Origin: Acidobacteriota bacterium
GTDB taxonomy: Bacteria; Acidobacteriota; Terriglobia; Terriglobales; SCQP01
NCBI GenBank assembly: GCA_004299485.1
Contig: SCQP01000001.1
Location: 186,001 to 250,000 of the forward strand
Direction: 5' to 3'
DNA length: 64,000 bases
Part shown: positions 1 through 6,721 of the stretch, one piece after another
How the letters are laid out: the number at the start of each line of letters is the position of its first letter
Numbering within the stretch: the stretch's first letter is position 1
Position numbers and translations under genes: made by a program
The notes under the pieces: model-generated
The model's input: the letters and a program-made list of their open reading frames with translations, nothing else
Told to the model about the DNA's origin: nothing
Database searches by the model: none

Positions 1-1
1 C

Positions 2-118
2 CGTCAAGCCGGGATACCGTGGCCCCAAGTGATCGCGTTTCGGGACCTCCTGATTCACGCCTAGTTCAGCGTCGACTGGGATATCGTCTGGCGCACCGCT
101 GTCGTCCGATGCCCGCAA
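2..118 (+). pseudogene. HepT-like (DUF86) toxin remnant
   Basis: The + frame from base 2 reads IPWPQVIAFRDLLIHA, then a TAG stop, then FSVDWDIVW. This follows the conserved core of HepT/DUF86 proteins, the HEPN ribonuclease toxins of HepT-MntA systems: an 'iPW' start, the RX4HXY catalytic motif and a 'vDlxxVW' tail. Arg (41-43) and His (56-58) are in register, and the TAG at 62-64 sits where the Tyr of RX4HXY belongs. No start codon or antitoxin partner is visible, and the gene may begin left of the window. Family assignment is by motif reading only. Confidence 0.5.
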
Positions 119-126
119 CCACGCGG

Positions 127-258
127 TCAGATCGCCACGATCGCGGCCTCGGGAAACGACACTGCCGGCTAATGTGAGCGGCCTCCCGCCCTGCACACCA
201 GCGACAGGTAGGCGCTGGCCAGATCCATGCACACCACCCGCACCTCGGCTTTGGAAGG
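127..258 (-). pseudogene. ISL3-type transposase remnant, central part
   Basis: The minus frame reads VRVVCMDLASAYLSLV and, after a stop, SFPEAAIVA in the same frame. This resembles the central catalytic region of ISL3-family DDE transposases, where 'vvCMDLssxYRxlv' (with a catalytic Asp) is followed by 'FPxAxIVaDrFHv'. The frame has stops and a roughly dozen-residue insertion, so it is decayed. A C-terminal fragment of the same family lies at 1660-1812. The call is a motif match. Confidence 0.4.
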
Positions 259-291
259 ATCGACGGGCGAGCCGCAACGCCCTAACCATCA

Positions 292-316
292 ATCACTTGG
301 AATCTACAAGAAAGAG
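292..316 (+). repeat. short motif shared with 5422-5446
   Basis: CAATCACTTGGAATCTACAAG at this place resembles CAATCACTAGTAACCTGCAAG at 5422 (about 18 of 22 aligned bases agree). Both lie in the accessory island, and the second copy is about 30 bp before a tRNA 3'-end remnant. I see no gene in 259-393. Confidence 0.25.
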
Positions 317-393
317 GAATATCCAGTGATCTGCCCACTTTTTCTAATCAGGCGCAATCGGAGGCGCGCCGGGCTTCCGGGGATCGGTAGCGC

Positions 394-1332
394 TCACCCA
401 ATGCGGTCGCTCCCTACCTCGGCGGGAGGCGTGGCACCGTAGCTGCACTCCATCATTAGCGCCTTCGTTGCAACCCATTTCAGCGCGGGCACATACAGGC
501 GATCTTCACCTTCGGGACACAGCAGCACGAGCACTAGGACGCCTTCGGGGTGATCGATATACACGGAATATTCGGGCCCCCGATACCCCGCGCCGACCCG
601 GCCTATCCTGAAAATTGTGTCCTCGGGGGTTCGACCCGCCCAGCTCTCTCGCTTGATCGGCGTGAGCCGCTCAAACGACGCCCCAGGGCACTCGGCCAGC
701 ACCGCGACCTCATGTCGCGACGCAATTGCCTCCATGGTTGGCTCCGGTTTTGTCTTGAGAACAATGTTTCCATACAAGAACGCACCGTGTCGCATCGCGG
801 ATTCTCGGCTGTGCCCAAGTAAATACATGGAAAATTGGAACGAGTTCGGTGCTGTCTGGTTATCGACGACCCAGCCGCTAGGCGGGCTGCAAAGGGCAGC
901 AACCGAACCTTTCCAGAGGAGCGCGCAGCCGATGTGTTGAAATTCAGAGAGTCGCTCGGCGTCGATTATTTTCAATTCGATATCCCTTGACGCTTTTTCG
1001 GCTCGCCGGTACGCAGATTTTGTGTAGCCCGCGGCAGATACAAGCACGCCTTTGCTGATTCGTACGTCCTCCAGCGTGCCGAGGAACCGATCTACGTCGC
1101 TTACCGTGACTTTACGCCGGTGGTGCTTGCAGTCTACAGCGATCGTCAACTCGAATGGGCCGCATGCCTTGCGGACGAGGACATCGACCTGTCGCTGGCG
1201 GCCGGACACTATTCCAGGCAGCCGGATGTCTCGTTCCACTTTTGCGCCCGGGATTAGACGGCTCAGTGTGCTGAATACGTAGGTTTCGTATTCCTGCCAG
1301 CTGACTTCGAATCGCTTCACACTCGCTCCCAT
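394..1332 (-). CDS. Mrr-like restriction endonuclease (PD-(D/E)XK)
   Basis: This 312-residue protein has an N-terminal restriction-endonuclease fold of the Mrr type. The segment RQRQVDVLV supplies Asp50, and AVDCKHH supplies Asp67 and Lys69, a PD-(D/E)XK signature. It is followed by the typical 'DRFxxxLxDVxxxKGVLVSxxGYTxxA' region. Mrr proteins cut modified or foreign DNA, so a defence role is likely. The last ~180 residues match nothing I recognise. The ATG at 1332 is preferred over an upstream GTG because a G-rich stretch precedes it. There is no methyltransferase next to it, consistent with a type IV or solitary nuclease. The gene has a lower GC content than its neighbours and lies between HepT and transposase fragments, which suggests horizontal acquisition. 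Confidence 0.75.
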   Translation of the reverse strand: MGASVKRFEVSWQEYETYVFSTLSRLIPGAKVERDIRLPGIVSGRQRQVDVLVRKACGPFELTIAVDCKHHRRKVTVSDVDRFLGTLEDVRISKGVLVSAAGYTKSAYRRAEKASRDIELKIIDAERLSEFQHIGCALLWKGSVAALCSPPSGWVVDNQTAPNSFQFSMYLLGHSRESAMRHGAFLYGNIVLKTKPEPTMEAIASRHEVAVLAECPGASFERLTPIKRESWAGRTPEDTIFRIGRVGAGYRGPEYSVYIDHPEGVLVLVLLCPEGEDRLYVPALKWVATKALMMECSYGATPPAEVGSDRIG

Positions 1333-1519
1333 AACGATCCCCCAGGAACCATACAAGCGAGGGTACAACGTTGCGCTCGCGACGCGGGCCACGTTATCGA
1401 CGACGCCGCCCGGGGGCGTCTACCTGGTACATTTCGCCGGAGCGGCGTCGGCCCCCCACTCTGCAGGCTTAATAAAATGGCGGCCGGGCGCGCGCCCCTC
1501 GGTGAAGCCGTGTTTGCGG

Positions 1520-1654
1520 GGCGGCGAAGCCGCCAAGCCCGTCTCTCCTGAGATACGCGCTAAGCTGGCTGCCCTGAATTGGGAGGCGATTTGCGGCATG
1601 CGCGACATGCTGATCCACGATTAAGTAGCCGATCTGGATGACGTGCGGTTCAAC
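1520..1654 (+). pseudogene. second HepT-like (DUF86) remnant
   Basis: The + frame reads GEAAKPVSPEIRAKL, then NWEAICGMRDMLIHD, a TAA stop and VADLDDV. This matches the second half of HepT: 'iGEAAkxvSxExR', 'WxxIxGMRDxLIHdY' and 'vDLddVW'. The RX4H part of RX4HXY is intact and the TAA at 1622-1624 sits exactly at the Tyr codon. The N-terminal helix is absent. It is a different paralogue from the fragment at 2-118, since the surrounding residues differ. Confidence 0.5.
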
Positions 1655-1659
1655 CACAA

Positions 1660-1812
1660 AGTGCCTTGGCGCATGCAGTAGTTTTCGAAGTCCCGAAAAC
1701 CGCACTCTTGGCGGCTCATGGGATCCATTTAGTCGTGAAAGCCATCGGTGATGCCGTCGTTGCGGCTAAGGAGCCGCATCGTGGCGATTTTCTCCAACCA
1801 TGCAAGGTCCTC
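1660..1812 (-). pseudogene. ISL3-type transposase remnant, C-terminus
   Basis: The minus strand encodes EKIATMRLLSRNDGITDGFH, a stop, then MDPMSRQECGFRDFENYCMR. This closely follows the C-terminus of ISL3 transposases ('SRNxGITEGFHtKMexixRxAYGFRNFxNYRLRV'). A frameshift precedes the segment and a stop lies inside it. Its order relative to the central fragment at 127-258 is reversed, so the two are not halves of one element split only by the nuclease gene. Confidence 0.5.
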
Positions 1813-1903
1813 GCACTCCCGAACCGGCCCCGCGCGCTAGCTTGCGCAATAGGCCGCGCCGGCGCTTGATAGACTTGGGGGAATTTCACCCAAGGGGCGA
1901 CTC

Positions 1904-2290
1904 ATGCGCTTCGCCATGCTCATTTATGAGACGCCGGAGGCGTTCGCGTCACGCGCCCACAACGATCCCGAGCCGTACCGCGCCGCCTGGCGCCTTTACC
2001 ACGAGGCCATGACCGCCGCCGGCGTCGATGTCGGCGGCGATCCGCTGGACTTGCCGCACACCGGCGCCACCGTCCGCGTCACCGACGGCAAGCGGCACGT
2101 GCGGGACGGCCCTTATGCCGACACCAAGGAGCAGTCGGCCGGAGTGGCGATCCTGGAATTACCCTCGCTGGAGGAGGCCATCGCCTGGGCTACGCCGCCT
2201 TCGGTCTGGGGTGGAACGCTGTCCCTGGCATTCCCGGCGACGCCGCCCGTCCGGCGCCCACGCTGGCGCCCGCGCTGGCGCCCACGCTGA
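1904..2290 (+). CDS. YciI/DGPF-domain protein, C-terminus lost
   Basis: A 128-residue frame begins MRFAMLIYETPEAF and carries VRDGPYADTKEQ, the DGPF-family motif of YCII-related proteins, up to LEEAIAWA. The rest is a basic tail from a foreign frame, ending in (RPRW) repeats. An AAGGGG ribosome site lies 6-7 bases before the ATG. DGPF genes are commonly placed directly before ECF42 sigma factor genes. Here the last ~20 family residues are missing and the sequence runs straight into the tail of such a sigma factor in another frame. It is probably a truncated, possibly non-functional gene. The biochemical role of the DGPF family is not well defined. Confidence 0.7.
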   Translation: MRFAMLIYETPEAFASRAHNDPEPYRAAWRLYHEAMTAAGVDVGGDPLDLPHTGATVRVTDGKRHVRDGPYADTKEQSAGVAILELPSLEEAIAWATPPSVWGGTLSLAFPATPPVRRPRWRPRWRPR

Positions 2291-2928
2291 CAGAAGAGGC
2301 TCTCTGGATCGCCCGCGACCTGGAGCACCTGCTGCCCGACGAGCCGGAAGCGCTCGGCCTGCTGGCGCTGCTGCTCCACTGCCATGCCCGCTGCGGCGCG
2401 CGCCGCACCCCGGCCGGCGCCTACGTTCCGCTCGGCGAGCAGGAGACGCGCCTGTGGGATCAGGCGCTGATGGCCGAGGCCGAGTCCCTGCTGGCCCGCG
2501 CGGCATTGACTGGCGCGGGACCGCGCGCAGGGTTCCGCCGCGCCGGACGATTTCAATTGGAGGCGGCGATCCAGTCGGTGCATGCCGAGCGTGCCCGCAC
2601 CGGCCGCACGGAATGGACCGCCATCGTGACGTTCTATGAGCAGCTCGTGCGCCTGAGCCCGTCCGTGGGCGCGCGCACCGCCTATGCCGCCGCGACGGCC
2701 GAGGCCGACAGCCCCGCCGCAGGACTTGCTCGTCTCGAGGCCATCCCGGCAAAAGCGGTTGCGGGCTATCAGCCCTACTGGGCCGTGCGCGGCCATCTGC
2801 TCGGGCAACTGGGACGCCGCCAGGAGGCGCAGGCTGCCTACACGCTTGCAATCGAGCTCAGCAACGATGCGGCTGTCCGCGATCACCTGTTGTCGAAAAG
2901 CCGCGTCCTGGCACGTCATGGTTTGTGA
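2188..2928 (+). pseudogene. ECF42-type sigma factor, C-terminal part only
   Basis: In the +1 frame, GYAAF is followed by LTEEALWIARDLEHLLPDEP, GLLALLLHCHARCGAR, LGEQETRLWDQALMAEAE, FQLEAAIQSVHAERA and LLGQLGRRQEAQAAYTLAIEL, ending at TGA 2926-2928. This is the long TPR-like C-terminal extension (DUF6596 type) of ECF42 sigma factors. The promoter-binding regions sigma2 and sigma4, about 180-200 residues, are absent. The remnant has no start of its own and lies out of frame with the DGPF gene before it, so a single deletion has probably joined the two genes. Confidence 0.75.
2253..2289 (+). repeat. 12-bp tandem repeat, three units
   Basis: Three consecutive 12-mers (GGCGCCCACGCT, GGCGCCCGCGCT, GGCGCCCACGCT) lie at the DGPF/sigma-factor junction. 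In the sigma frame they encode a four-residue repeat (APTL, APAL, APTL). In the DGPF frame they end at the TGA stop. Confidence 0.8.
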
Positions 2929-2936
2929 GGCCCACC

Positions 2937-3623
2937 ATGAACTCCAGAATTTCCGCCGCGGCAGCCCTTGCCGCGCTTCTGTTCCTCGCCGTCCGGCTCC
3001 CCGCCCAGGCCATGCCGCAATCCTACCCGCACATGACGGCGCTGGCGCGCTATCTCATGCCCCGCGCGGCCGAGATCGCGCTCGCGCGCAGCGCCGCTCC
3101 GCCCTCCGTTTCCGCCGCCGCGACGGTGCTGGTGCTGACGCCGAAAGGCTACGTGACCGCCGCCAAGGGCAGCAACGGCTTCGTTTGCCTCGTCGAACGC
3201 TCGTGGGACAGCCCTTTCCATAGTTCCAAGTTCTGGAACCCCCATATCCAGGGCGCGGACTGCCTCAACGCGCCTGCCGCGCGATCCGTACTTCCGATCT
3301 TCCTGTTACGCACGAAGCTGGCGCTGACCCGCCGCTCTCAGGCGGGAATTCTGGCAGGGTTGCGGGCCGCAGTGGCCGCCCATCGGCTGCCGCCGCTGGC
3401 GCCGAACTCGTTCTCGTTCATGCTGTCGAAGCACTCGTACATCACCAACTCCGGCGGCAACGCGGCGCACGTGATGTTCTTTCTCCCTGCCGTCCCATCG
3501 AGTGAAATGGGAGCCGACCTGCCCGGCTCGCCCGTCAGCCTGGCCGGCGATTTCGACGTGGTTCCCATCGCCATCTTCGTCGTCCTGGTTCCCCAGTGGT
3601 CGGACGGCACGCCCGCGATGTAG
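2937..3623 (+). CDS. secreted protein of unknown function
   Basis: This 228-residue protein has a clear Sec signal peptide: MNSRISAAAALAALLFLAVR, then LPAQA as the likely cleavage region. The mature part is rich in Ala, Pro and Ser with two cysteines (FVCLVE and GADCLN), and I do not recognise a family. The ATG at 2937 is preferred to the GTG at 2925, which overlaps the preceding TGA. It sits 8 bases after the sigma-factor remnant and may once have been its target or partner, but this is only positional. A truncated copy of the dispersed repeat lies 41 bases behind its stop. Confidence 0.6.
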   Translation: MNSRISAAAALAALLFLAVRLPAQAMPQSYPHMTALARYLMPRAAEIALARSAAPPSVSAAATVLVLTPKGYVTAAKGSNGFVCLVERSWDSPFHSSKFWNPHIQGADCLNAPAARSVLPIFLLRTKLALTRRSQAGILAGLRAAVAAHRLPPLAPNSFSFMLSKHSYITNSGGNAAHVMFFLPAVPSSEMGADLPGSPVSLAGDFDVVPIAIFVVLVPQWSDGTPAM

Positions 3624-3664
3624 CCACACGCGGGCCGGGCTGCGGCCAGAATGGCGCAAGCAGG

Positions 3665-3716
3665 GTGGCTCGCCACTTTTTGCCCTGGTCGCTCCCGTTG
3701 GTCGCTTGTGAGTCGT
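3665..3716 (+). repeat. dispersed GTGGCTCGCCAC repeat, copy D (truncated)
   Basis: The 12-base end GTGGCTCGCCAC is followed by TTTTTGCCCTGG and the doubled GGTCGCT unit. Identity to the other copies is lost soon after GGTCGCTTG, so about half of the ~108-bp element remains. It lies between the secreted-protein gene (+) and the end of the 477-residue gene (-). Confidence 0.85.
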
Positions 3717-3745
3717 GGGCCTGGGGGGAATTGTGAGATCTGCGG

Positions 3746-5179
3746 TCACTTCTTGGCGAGGTCGCGGAAGAAGAGGTCGAGGCGATTTCCGACGGCTGCG
3801 GGTTCGGTGGCGCGGAACCGCGGCTGCTGGGCGGCCAGCAGTGAAATCAGATGTCCGGAGCGCATCTCACACAGCTTGATCTGGAACACAGCGCGCCGGA
3901 TGAGGTCGTCGTCACGCTCGCCGGAGTTTCTCGAGAACAGAAGGTGCCCCGCGCGGGTGACGTTGACCATGGCGGACGCGTTATCGCGGTAGCCGGCGGG
4001 GTCGAAGGAGATGGCGTAGGGGCATCCCGCAACGGTATTGAAGGCGTCGCGAAAATCCAGCTCGCCATGGAAAACGAGGTTGAGCATTGTTCCACGTAAG
4101 ATCCGCAGATCTCGCGCCAGGTCCCGATCCTGTGTTTTGCCGACAATAATAACTTTGAAGGAGTCCGGAAATTGCGCCCGGCGAAACATCGAACAGAGAT
4201 TCCGGACATTGTCGACGGTTGTGCCGTGGCGGGTGGTGATCATTCCGAAAATCAGCACCCCCGTGAATCCGCGCGTCATCCGATTGCCCATCGAATGCGT
4301 GTAGGTGTTCTGCAGCCGCAGCCGGTGCAGCAGACATGCACCCGCGAGGTTGAGAAAATCGGCGCTCTCTCCCTGCAGGAAGCGCAGGACGATATCGACG
4401 CTGGTGGTGTGCAGGCTGGTCATGAGACTTGGCACCTGCGAGAGGCCGGTCGGCAGTCCTGAATTTTGGAGGAACTGCTGTACGGTAGGGTTTAGCGCCA
4501 GCAGCGCCGTGGGATAGAAGCACCATGCGTTGGCCCAGTCATTACCTAGTCCCTCGCTCTCATGGACGGTGTAGACCACGATCAGCCGGAAGCCAGCCCG
4601 GCGGGCGAGCCCCTGCAAGCTCTCGACCAGGCCCCGGTTGCTCCCGCGGCCCGTCCAGGCGTTGGGCCGTCCGGTGCGGCGGATGTGCCAATTGAGGATG
4701 ATAGTCCGGGTTTGCGTTAGCGCCCGGCTCCCCAGAATCTGCTGGAACTGCCGACTAAAATCATCGTTCAGAAGTGGTATGAGAGCGGCATCACGGCCTA
4801 CCCGTCTTTGCCCATAAATCATCTGTTGCACCGCAATGCAACCCTCCGGATCAAGGCTGGCCAGGAAATGCCGGTGCAACCAATCAGCGTAGGCTCCATC
4901 ACCGCCCATTGGATCCGGTGCATTCAATCCAAGCGTGTGAACTAGCGCATATGACGACTGGGGAAGGAGGCGGGGACGTCGGAGCGGGGGGTGAATCGTG
5001 GAGGCCAGTTCCTCGGCGGAGCCGGAGGCGCGCCTTTTTCTGAGATTGGGCTCCTCCTCCTCGCCGACTTCCTCAATGGTGATTGTGCTGGAGCTGGGTG
5101 TGAACGAGGTGGTGTGGCAGACGGGACAGACACGTGAGCCGCAAATAATATGGCCACAGTGCAGGCATTCGTAGTTCAT
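3746..5179 (-). CDS. zinc-ribbon protein with possible GT-B-like C-terminal domain
   Basis: This 477-residue protein is not recognised with confidence. It opens with a short zinc ribbon (Cys5-x2-Cys8 and Cys18-x2-Cys21). An acidic run (EEVGEEEE, 36-43), a basic cluster (RKRR, 47-50) and a low-complexity linker follow. The C-terminal half has alternating beta/alpha character (GVLIFGMI, FKVIIVGK, LNLVFHGELD, PYAISFDPAGYRDNASAM, HLLFSR). That looks like the second Rossmann half of a GT-B glycosyltransferase, but no nucleotide-sugar motif is certain. It has no signal peptide or membrane segment. It is divergent from the ADP-ribosyltransferase-like gene across 327 bp. The ATG at 5179 starts directly at the zinc ribbon. 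Confidence 0.6.
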   Translation of the reverse strand: MNYECLHCGHIICGSRVCPVCHTTSFTPSSSTITIEEVGEEEEPNLRKRRASGSAEELASTIHPPLRRPRLLPQSSYALVHTLGLNAPDPMGGDGAYADWLHRHFLASLDPEGCIAVQQMIYGQRRVGRDAALIPLLNDDFSRQFQQILGSRALTQTRTIILNWHIRRTGRPNAWTGRGSNRGLVESLQGLARRAGFRLIVVYTVHESEGLGNDWANAWCFYPTALLALNPTVQQFLQNSGLPTGLSQVPSLMTSLHTTSVDIVLRFLQGESADFLNLAGACLLHRLRLQNTYTHSMGNRMTRGFTGVLIFGMITTRHGTTVDNVRNLCSMFRRAQFPDSFKVIIVGKTQDRDLARDLRILRGTMLNLVFHGELDFRDAFNTVAGCPYAISFDPAGYRDNASAMVNVTRAGHLLFSRNSGERDDDLIRRAVFQIKLCEMRSGHLISLLAAQQPRFRATEPAAVGNRLDLFFRDLAKK

Positions 5180-5506
5180 CTTGCGGATGACCCGTCACTT
5201 GTGGGCCCGATCTATCTTCGTGCGCTCGGAGGGGGTTCCCGCTAGCGGCAGGGTCCACCCGCTCGCGCCCACGCCTTTTCTAGGCTACCACTAGGGTTAC
5301 CAGGCTGGCGACTAATTAACACTTCCATTGGGGTACTTTATCGCGCCGGGAGGAAACTCCGTGATGCACTGCGGTGGAGATGATTCCGTAGCTGCCAGGC
5401 ACCCCACAAGCCTTCACCAACAATCACTAGTAACCTGCAAGAAGCTGTTATATTCAAAAAGGCCCCAGCAGAAGAGGTTCAAATCCTCCCGCCCCGACTG
5501 CTTGCT
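5180..5506. other. divergent intergenic region with tRNA remnant
   Basis: This 327-bp gap separates two divergent genes and should hold both promoters, though no strong -35/-10 pair is evident. It is less GC-rich than its surroundings. It contains the short motif shared with 292-316 (at 5422-5446) and a tRNA 3'-end remnant at 5473-5498. There is no supportable coding frame. Confidence 0.5.
5473..5498 (+). pseudogene. tRNA 3'-half remnant (Pro-like)
   Basis: AGAGG-TTCAAAT-CCTCC forms a T arm with four paired bases and one mismatch. It is followed by seven bases (CGCCCCG), an A and C, as in the 3' end of a tRNA. The end resembles bacterial tRNA-Pro with a CGGGGCG acceptor strand. The 5' half is absent. 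tRNA 3' ends are the classical attachment sites of integrating elements. The ADP-ribosyltransferase-like gene starts 9 bases further on. Confidence 0.5.
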
Positions 5507-6517
5507 ATGATTGCGACCCCTGTCTGGAACCCGGCAATTTGGGCAGCGCGCGTCCAGCCCATGAACGCGCGAACCAACTGCGCCCGAATCGGCATGGCGC
5601 AGATCCTCAACAACTACTTTCAAGACTCAATCAACTGTCTGGCGAATCGCCGTGCCGACGGCCTTGCGCCGATTGACCAGGCCGCGCACGCCCTCACCGC
5701 CGCCTGGCCGGGCGCAGGTCCCTTAAGCGCTCTGATCGATGCCCGCGTAACCGCCGTGTTGAACGCCTGTAGTTCGTGGCTTACCAACCGGCGATTCTTA
5801 GGTTTCCGCGTCACGGGTTGGCGGGAGGCAGCCATCGCTGCGCTATACTGGCAGACCGCCTGGTGCTACTCCTGCGATAATTATGCGCGGCGGGCAATTT
5901 TGGCCATCGGAGTCAATAATGGGCTGAATGTCGCCACCACCGCTACTGAACCCGTCCTCGTGGCTCAGTTGATTGGCAATCCCTACCAATTTGCCGGCAG
6001 CGGTTATGCACATCAGAACGTACCTGGCCTCCTGCGCGGGGACAGCCGGGGTCCGGACACGATTGCCAACGTTTCCAATGGATTTCAGCCGCGCACGGTA
6101 ATCTATGGCGCTTATCAGCCCTGGTTTGACGGCCACAATACGGCGACTCCTTCCACGACCAATGACCAGCAACTGGCGATCAATGCCGCCAAGGCAGCAG
6201 CCGGCCCGGGTGGATCGCCCGCCGGGATCCTGCCTGCCTGGCTGAACGGCGTACTGACTGGCCTGGCCCCGTTGGGAGCCAATCGGCGCGGGTTCGTCTA
6301 TGAACTGGGCAATCTTGGCGCTCTCAATTCCACGCGGTTGCTGGCCGCTCCCCTCGGTCGCGAGCACATCTTCCTCGCCATACCGCCGGCAGCAATCACC
6401 CGATGGTGGGTGGTTCTCAGCAACAGCCACACCGTCGGCCCTTTTCCGTTCCCGGCTGCCGCCCTCGCTCCCGCCATGGGCGTAGCCTATTCCGGGAACC
6501 CGAACGTGCTGGCCTAG
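5507..6517 (+). CDS. ADP-ribosyltransferase-like protein (cholera/pertussis type)
   Basis: This 336-residue protein has a C-terminal half with the ordered motifs of R-S-E-class ADP-ribosyltransferase toxins. RGDSRGPDTI (177-186, compare R-x-D-S-R-x-P in cholera and pertussis toxins) leads to NGFQPR. PSTTNDQQLAINAAKAA (215-231) would be the S-T-S/T motif. RRGFVYELG (260-268) and REHIFLAIPP (285-294), with Glu286 as the likely catalytic Glu, follow. The first ~170 residues have several Cys and Trp and match no family I know. No signal peptide is visible, so secretion by a dedicated system or intracellular action are both open. The ATG at 5507 lacks a ribosome site; ATG 5561 is an alternative. 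A dispersed repeat begins at the base after its stop. Confidence 0.65.
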   Translation: MIATPVWNPAIWAARVQPMNARTNCARIGMAQILNNYFQDSINCLANRRADGLAPIDQAAHALTAAWPGAGPLSALIDARVTAVLNACSSWLTNRRFLGFRVTGWREAAIAALYWQTAWCYSCDNYARRAILAIGVNNGLNVATTATEPVLVAQLIGNPYQFAGSGYAHQNVPGLLRGDSRGPDTIANVSNGFQPRTVIYGAYQPWFDGHNTATPSTTNDQQLAINAAKAAAGPGGSPAGILPAWLNGVLTGLAPLGANRRGFVYELGNLGALNSTRLLAAPLGREHIFLAIPPAAITRWWVVLSNSHTVGPFPFPAAALAPAMGVAYSGNPNVLA

Positions 6518-6628
6518 GTGGCTCGCCACTAGTTGCCCTGGTCGCTCCCGTTGGTCGCTTGGAGTGCGGGTTTCGATTCCCAGCAGGGTCCGCCGGCTGG
6601 CGCTCGGGGCTCCTCCAAGCTGCCGCCA
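6518..6628 (+). repeat. dispersed GTGGCTCGCCAC repeat, copy A (complete)
   Basis: The element begins with the inverted repeat GTGGC-TC-GCCAC directly after the TAG of the preceding gene. It continues through TTGCCCTGG, two GGTCGCT units, CTTGGAG, a T-arm-like GCGGGTTTCGATTCCC, and ends near CTCCAAGCTGCCGCC. CTTGGAG and CTCCAAG can pair, enclosing the middle. Copies B (19139-19248) and C (29226-29335) are nearly identical in reverse orientation. Confidence 0.9.
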
Positions 6629-6630
6629 CC

Positions 6631-6662
6631 GGGTCGAAGGTTCAATTCCTGTCGTGCCGACA
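6631..6662 (+). pseudogene. second tRNA 3'-half remnant
   Basis: GGTCG, GAAGG-TTCAATT-CCTGT, seven bases CGTGCCG, then A and CA have the exact spacing of a tRNA variable-loop edge, T arm (one mismatch, one G-T pair), acceptor strand and 3' end. The 5' half is missing; repeat copy A occupies the place where it would be. Together with the fragment at 5473 it brackets the ADP-ribosyltransferase-like gene. Confidence 0.5.
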
Positions 6663-6721
6663 AAATTTCCCAATGACTTGCGTGACCTCCAGGTCCCACG
6701 CCAGCGACAGCGGCCGGGGCA

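Noticed and set aside
1420-1705. Minus-strand frames of 60-80 codons
   Set aside because: They are complements of the second HepT remnant and carry no motif.
5843-6673. A 276-codon minus-strand frame beginning MGNFVGTTGIEP
   Set aside because: Its start is the complement of the tRNA 3'-end remnant and repeat copy A, and the rest is antisense to the ART-like gene. Such 'VGTTGIEP' openings are typical artefacts over tRNA ends.
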